DNA of 6,920 bases from Nanobdellota archaeon (GTDB lineage Archaea; Nanoarchaeota; Nanoarchaeia; Parvarchaeales; Parvarchaeaceae), in NCBI GenBank assembly GCA_021796445.1, contig JAKACB010000034.1, positions 1 through 6,920 of the forward strand. The letters are read 5' to 3'. Shown in pieces: positions 4,904-6,920 of the stretch (position 1 is its first letter; the number at the start of each line of letters is the position of its first letter). Under the pieces are notes generated by a model, which ran no database searches, was not told the origin of the DNA, and saw nothing but the letters and a program-made list of their open reading frames with translations. The translations under genes were made by a program, and so were the position numbers.

Positions 4904-5241
4904 CGATAATTGTCTTTATGCTTTTTCACAGAATCTAATTTATACTTTGCACTTTCTTCATTTACCAAAGAATAATAACCAAATAGTGCTCCAGACATAA
5001 TAAACCCGAGGGGTACAAAAGCTCCCGATAGGCCCAATAAAGGAGAATAATAAGCAGATAGGCCAATATCTACGGCTCCAGATACCAACCCTGCTCCCAG
5101 TAAGTACTTAGAAAGTTTGGAATACCTCTTTGAATTTCGTAATTCTTTTTTCAATTCCTCTGATCCTTCGTATCCAAGAATGTCTTCTATACTGTCACTT
5201 GCATGCGAACCGCCATTGCCCATAATCGAACTTAATCCCAT
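4900..5241 (-). CDS. small two-helix membrane protein, unknown function
   Basis: This 113-residue protein begins with a Gly/Ser-rich stretch (GLSSIMGNGGSHASDS) and an acidic-basic helix (about 17-44, EELKKELRNSKRYSKLSK). Two hydrophobic segments follow at about 46-64 and 68-92, joined by a short turn (YYSP), then a charged tail (ESAKYKLDSVKKHKDNYR). The start is supported by GGTG (5247-5250) five bases before ATG 5241, a match to the archaeal anti-Shine-Dalgarno. It starts 15 bases after the stop of the 209-residue gene, so the two form an operon, and its TGA overlaps the ATG of the next, frameshifted frame. No family recognised. Confidence 0.8.
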   Translation of the reverse strand: MGLSSIMGNGGSHASDSIEDILGYEGSEELKKELRNSKRYSKLSKYLLGAGLVSGAVDIGLSAYYSPLLGLSGAFVPLGFIMSGALFGYYSLVNEESAKYKLDSVKKHKDNYR

Positions 5242-5256
5242 ATTTGCACCATCTTA

Positions 5257-5886
5257 TCAATATTTTAGCCCTTTCTCATCCTCTCCGCAATATACACATC
5301 GGCTTTTACGTTTTTCATTGTCATAGAAGAACATTCCCGGGCAATTCTCGCTTATAAAAAGTGAACCAATAAATTTGGGAGGGTTGGCCATTTTAACCAT
5401 GACTAAGGCTTCAATAATGCTAGTATTGCTTTCTGATAGCCTATCAGCCACTTTCTGCCTTAAATCATCTAAATGTTCTTTGTCGTTAGTCTCATATATG
5501 CTGCCTGCGATATAACCTAAAGTAAGCTTTCCTTTGGATTTTAGGTATTTATTAATGTCCTCTATCCACTCATTTTCAGCTTTTTTGGAGCTTAAATAAT
5601 ACTCTTTCATCTCGCCAGTGATTAAACTATAAGTTTTCCCAGGATTTTCGAGGTTAGTAATGTAAAGATCTCCCTTTGGCAGATGGGCCTTCTTTTCTAA
5701 ATTTCTCAATGTTTCTTCAAGAGAAGAGCCACTTGAAGTTATATCGTCATGATGCTGATATTTTGGTAATAAACTATTATTATGGAATAACTGCCCCCTT
5801 CTATCATATTTTTTTATCTTCTGGTAGGTCTCTATGTCCTGTTTATAAGGAGATGCATATCCACCATCGCCACTTATTCCTCCCAT
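5257..5886 (-). CDS. unknown protein with C-terminal CPG...CxxC motif
   Basis: From ATG 5886 this is a 209-residue soluble protein. It has a Gly-rich start (MGGISGDGGYASPYKQ), a low-complexity, His/Ser-rich part (35-56), helices at about 55-68 and 95-117, then SIIEALVMVKMANPPKFIGSL at about 156-176. It ends with ENCPGMFFYDNEKRK and SRCVYCGEDE. Cys182, Cys197 and Cys200 form C-x14-C-x2-C, which looks like a zinc knuckle with one ligand missing or supplied by His, Asp or another protein. GGAGG at 5894-5898 lies 7 bases before ATG 5886 and fixes that start; ATG 5934, which would add 16 residues, is too close to the TATA box at 5939-5947. It leads an operon with the two genes that follow. I do not recognise the family. 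Confidence 0.8.
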   Translation of the reverse strand: MGGISGDGGYASPYKQDIETYQKIKKYDRRGQLFHNNSLLPKYQHHDDITSSGSSLEETLRNLEKKAHLPKGDLYITNLENPGKTYSLITGEMKEYYLSSKKAENEWIEDINKYLKSKGKLTLGYIAGSIYETNDKEHLDDLRQKVADRLSESNTSIIEALVMVKMANPPKFIGSLFISENCPGMFFYDNEKRKSRCVYCGEDEKGLKY

Positions 5887-5893
5887 ATTTTTG

Positions 5894-5898
5894 CCTCC
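5894..5898 (-). promoter_or_regulatory. strong Shine-Dalgarno GGAGG deciding the start at 5886
   Basis: GGAGG on the minus strand sits 7 bases before ATG 5886. It is the only strong Shine-Dalgarno found near a start in the window, where most starts appear leaderless, and it rules against the upstream ATG at 5934. Confidence 0.75.
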
Positions 5899-5938
5899 GT
5901 TTTTATGCAATCTTACAAGTACTTTAGAAAACAATTAA

Positions 5939-5947
5939 TATAAATAG
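5939..5947 (-). promoter_or_regulatory. TATA box of the minus operon
   Basis: CTATTTATA on the minus strand is centred about 57 bases before ATG 5886. Transcription would start near 5917 and give a leader of about 30 bases that carries the GGAGG site. Confidence 0.55.
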
Positions 5948-5997
5948 CTTTAGGGCATACCATCATTAAAGGCAAATAAACGGCAAACGGTATTGCT

Positions 5998-6519
5998 TCA
6001 TCCAAAATACTTTTTTGCCTTATACTTATGTATGGCATCCATCTCCTTAATCCTTTTTGTTTTATTTATCAATGCATCTTCCCAGCCTTGCATCTTAATT
6101 GAATCTCCAGGTAGGTATATAGTGAACTTCAAATTTCCAGAAGGGCCTAATTTCTGGACATCTAAAACCTTATACCTTTGGTCATTAACTTGCCAACCCG
6201 GAAGAAAAGCCAATTTACTTGCGGAAAGGTATAATTGAAGATAGGGGTATGCTTCCTTCCCTACTTGTTCAAGCCCATACTTAAATTCAAACCTATAATC
6301 ACCTAATTCAAGTGTATATCTATACTGCGAATGAACATTTCTATATTTTGGATCAAGAATACTATCAGGATTTGGGTCCACAATTTGTACTTTGCCTTCA
6401 CCATTTTGAATGCCTTTCTCAAGCAAGATAATTGAACTTTTGTATAGTTCTGAGACTACTTCCCTAATTTTTTTATTCTCTTCTTCCAGAAGTTCATTCA
6501 ATCTACTTTTATGCACCAT
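5998..6519 (-). CDS. unknown soluble protein with N-terminal coiled coil
   Basis: This 173-residue protein opens with a charged helix that can form a coiled coil (residues 5-36, ELLEEENKKIREVVSELYKS). The middle looks beta-rich: KVQIVDPNPDSILDP (43-57), SQYRYTLELGDYRFEFKYG (64-82), AYPYLQLYLSASKLAFLPGW (90-109) and NLKFTIYLPGDSIKMQGW (129-146). It ends in a basic helix (150-171, NKTKRIKEMDAIHKYKAKK). There is no signal peptide or membrane helix. A TATA-like GTATTTATAT lies at 6554-6563, giving a leader of about 10-15 bases with no Shine-Dalgarno. It is followed on the same strand by the separate Cys-motif operon. No family recognised; the even spread of hydrophobic strands suggests a folded domain and a real gene. 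Confidence 0.8.
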   Translation of the reverse strand: MVHKSRLNELLEEENKKIREVVSELYKSSIILLEKGIQNGEGKVQIVDPNPDSILDPKYRNVHSQYRYTLELGDYRFEFKYGLEQVGKEAYPYLQLYLSASKLAFLPGWQVNDQRYKVLDVQKLGPSGNLKFTIYLPGDSIKMQGWEDALINKTKRIKEMDAIHKYKAKKYFG

Positions 6520-6553
6520 AGTTATTATCTTTATTTATTGATGAAAAGCCCGC

Positions 6554-6563
6554 ATATAAATAC
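6554..6563 (-). promoter_or_regulatory. TATA box for the gene starting at 6519
   Basis: GTATTTATAT on the minus strand is centred about 39 bases before ATG 6519. Transcription would start at about 6530. Confidence 0.5.
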
Positions 6564-6569
6564 TTAATT

Positions 6570-6690
6570 TTAAGGTTTTAGTATCTTTATACCTTTTTTC
6601 TCCCACATTTCATTTTTCATTAAACCGACCTTTTTACCACCAGATCTTACCTATGCTTATTTCCCGGCCATCTTTAAGTTTTATCAACAT
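6570..6690 (-). pseudogene. two short frames, possibly one broken 39-aa gene
   Basis: ATG 6690 opens an 18-codon frame (MLIKLKDGREISIGKIWW) that stops at TAA 6634-6636. In the next frame the sequence goes on as KKVGLMKNEMWEKKGIKILK and stops at 6570-6572. Removing the T before the A5 run (base 6636) would join both into a 39-residue protein. The stretch is less AT-rich than its surroundings, and a TATA-like TTAATAAATT (6711-6720) lies about 26 bases before the ATG. These short frames are weak evidence, and chance is possible. The rest of the gap between 6520 and 6756 is AT-rich with no other gene seen. Confidence 0.25.
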
Positions 6691-6756
6691 ATTTAACTTA
6701 TAACAACATTAATTTATTAACTTATTTAAATTGTTATATTATCAAATTATTTATTA

Positions 6757-6918
6757 TCAATAATACTTCATTAATTCCTTGATTTTTTCCTCGAATTCCT
6801 TCTTTGATATCTCGCCTTTAGCATATCTTGTCTTTAAAATTTCTTCAGCATTTTGATAGCTATACCACCTAGAATGCCCCTTACAATACCCTTGCCCCAT
6901 AGGCAAAAACCAACTCAT
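6757..6918 (-). CDS. small SHOCT-domain protein at the window edge
   Basis: From ATG 6918 this is a 53-residue protein. Residues 23-49 (NAEEILKTRYAKGEISKKEF, then EEKIKEL) are a clear SHOCT domain, the short helical hairpin usually found at the C-terminus of bacterial and archaeal proteins, where it is thought to mediate oligomer contacts. The first 22 residues (MSWFLPMGQGYCKGHSRWYS) are Gly- and aromatic-rich with one Cys and one His, much as in the short stand-alone SHOCT proteins. Only two bases precede the ATG in the window, so a longer N-terminal part, such as a membrane helix, cannot be ruled out. The stop lies in an AT-rich run that continues to about 6690 and could serve as a terminator. 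Confidence 0.75.
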   Translation of the reverse strand: MSWFLPMGQGYCKGHSRWYSYQNAEEILKTRYAKGEISKKEFEEKIKELMKYY

Positions 6919-6920
6919 AA

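Noticed and set aside
5887..5934. ATG 5934 as start of the Cys-motif protein
   Set aside because: It lies within about 10 bases of the TATA box, while ATG 5886 has GGAGG at good spacing.

Overview
The window reads as a low-GC archaeal chromosome fragment. Genes are short and closely packed. Most starts have a TTTAAATA-like TATA box about 25-28 bases upstream of an ATG with no leader, and stop tracts are T-rich. The size and type of the genes (many small unknown membrane proteins, a ribbon-helix-helix antitoxin, HEPN/MNT, DUF302) would suit a DPANN-type or other uncultured archaeon, but no taxonomic marker gene is present and I would not name a lineage.

Layout. 1-441: two short hydrophobic frames on +, the first interrupted by an in-frame TAG. 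519-1010: a soluble protein with a DUF5680-like look, behind a TATA box and a perfect 12-bp palindrome. 1129-1743: a Gly/Ala-rich membrane protein. 1811-3427: a tight four-gene + operon made of an RHH-MntA fusion, HepT, an 83-aa probable winged-helix protein and an RBBP9/YdeN-type serine hydrolase. 3593-4698: a divergent pair (a four-helix membrane protein on -, a DUF302 protein on +) that appears to share one symmetric TATA box and is bracketed by two direct copies of a repeat (28 bp identical, about 45 bp in all). 4743-6519: minus-strand genes of unknown function (a coiled-coil protein, then an operon of a Cys-motif protein, a two-helix membrane protein and a frameshifted small gene). 6570-6690: two short minus frames, possibly a broken 39-aa gene. 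6757-6918: a small SHOCT-domain protein at the right edge.

How the genes may work together. The best-understood unit is the toxin-antitoxin operon. HepT is a HEPN ribonuclease toxin and MntA is a nucleotidyltransferase that neutralises it by AMPylating the Tyr beside the RX4HXY motif. Here MntA carries its own N-terminal RHH DNA-binding domain, and a 10-bp inverted repeat plus a second palindrome cover the predicted transcription start and start codon, which suggests built-in autoregulation. The two downstream genes are translationally coupled or nearly so and may be accessory parts. The divergent pair and the minus-strand cluster are the least explained regions. The repeats around the first and the apparent one-base frameshift in the second are the main points to check.
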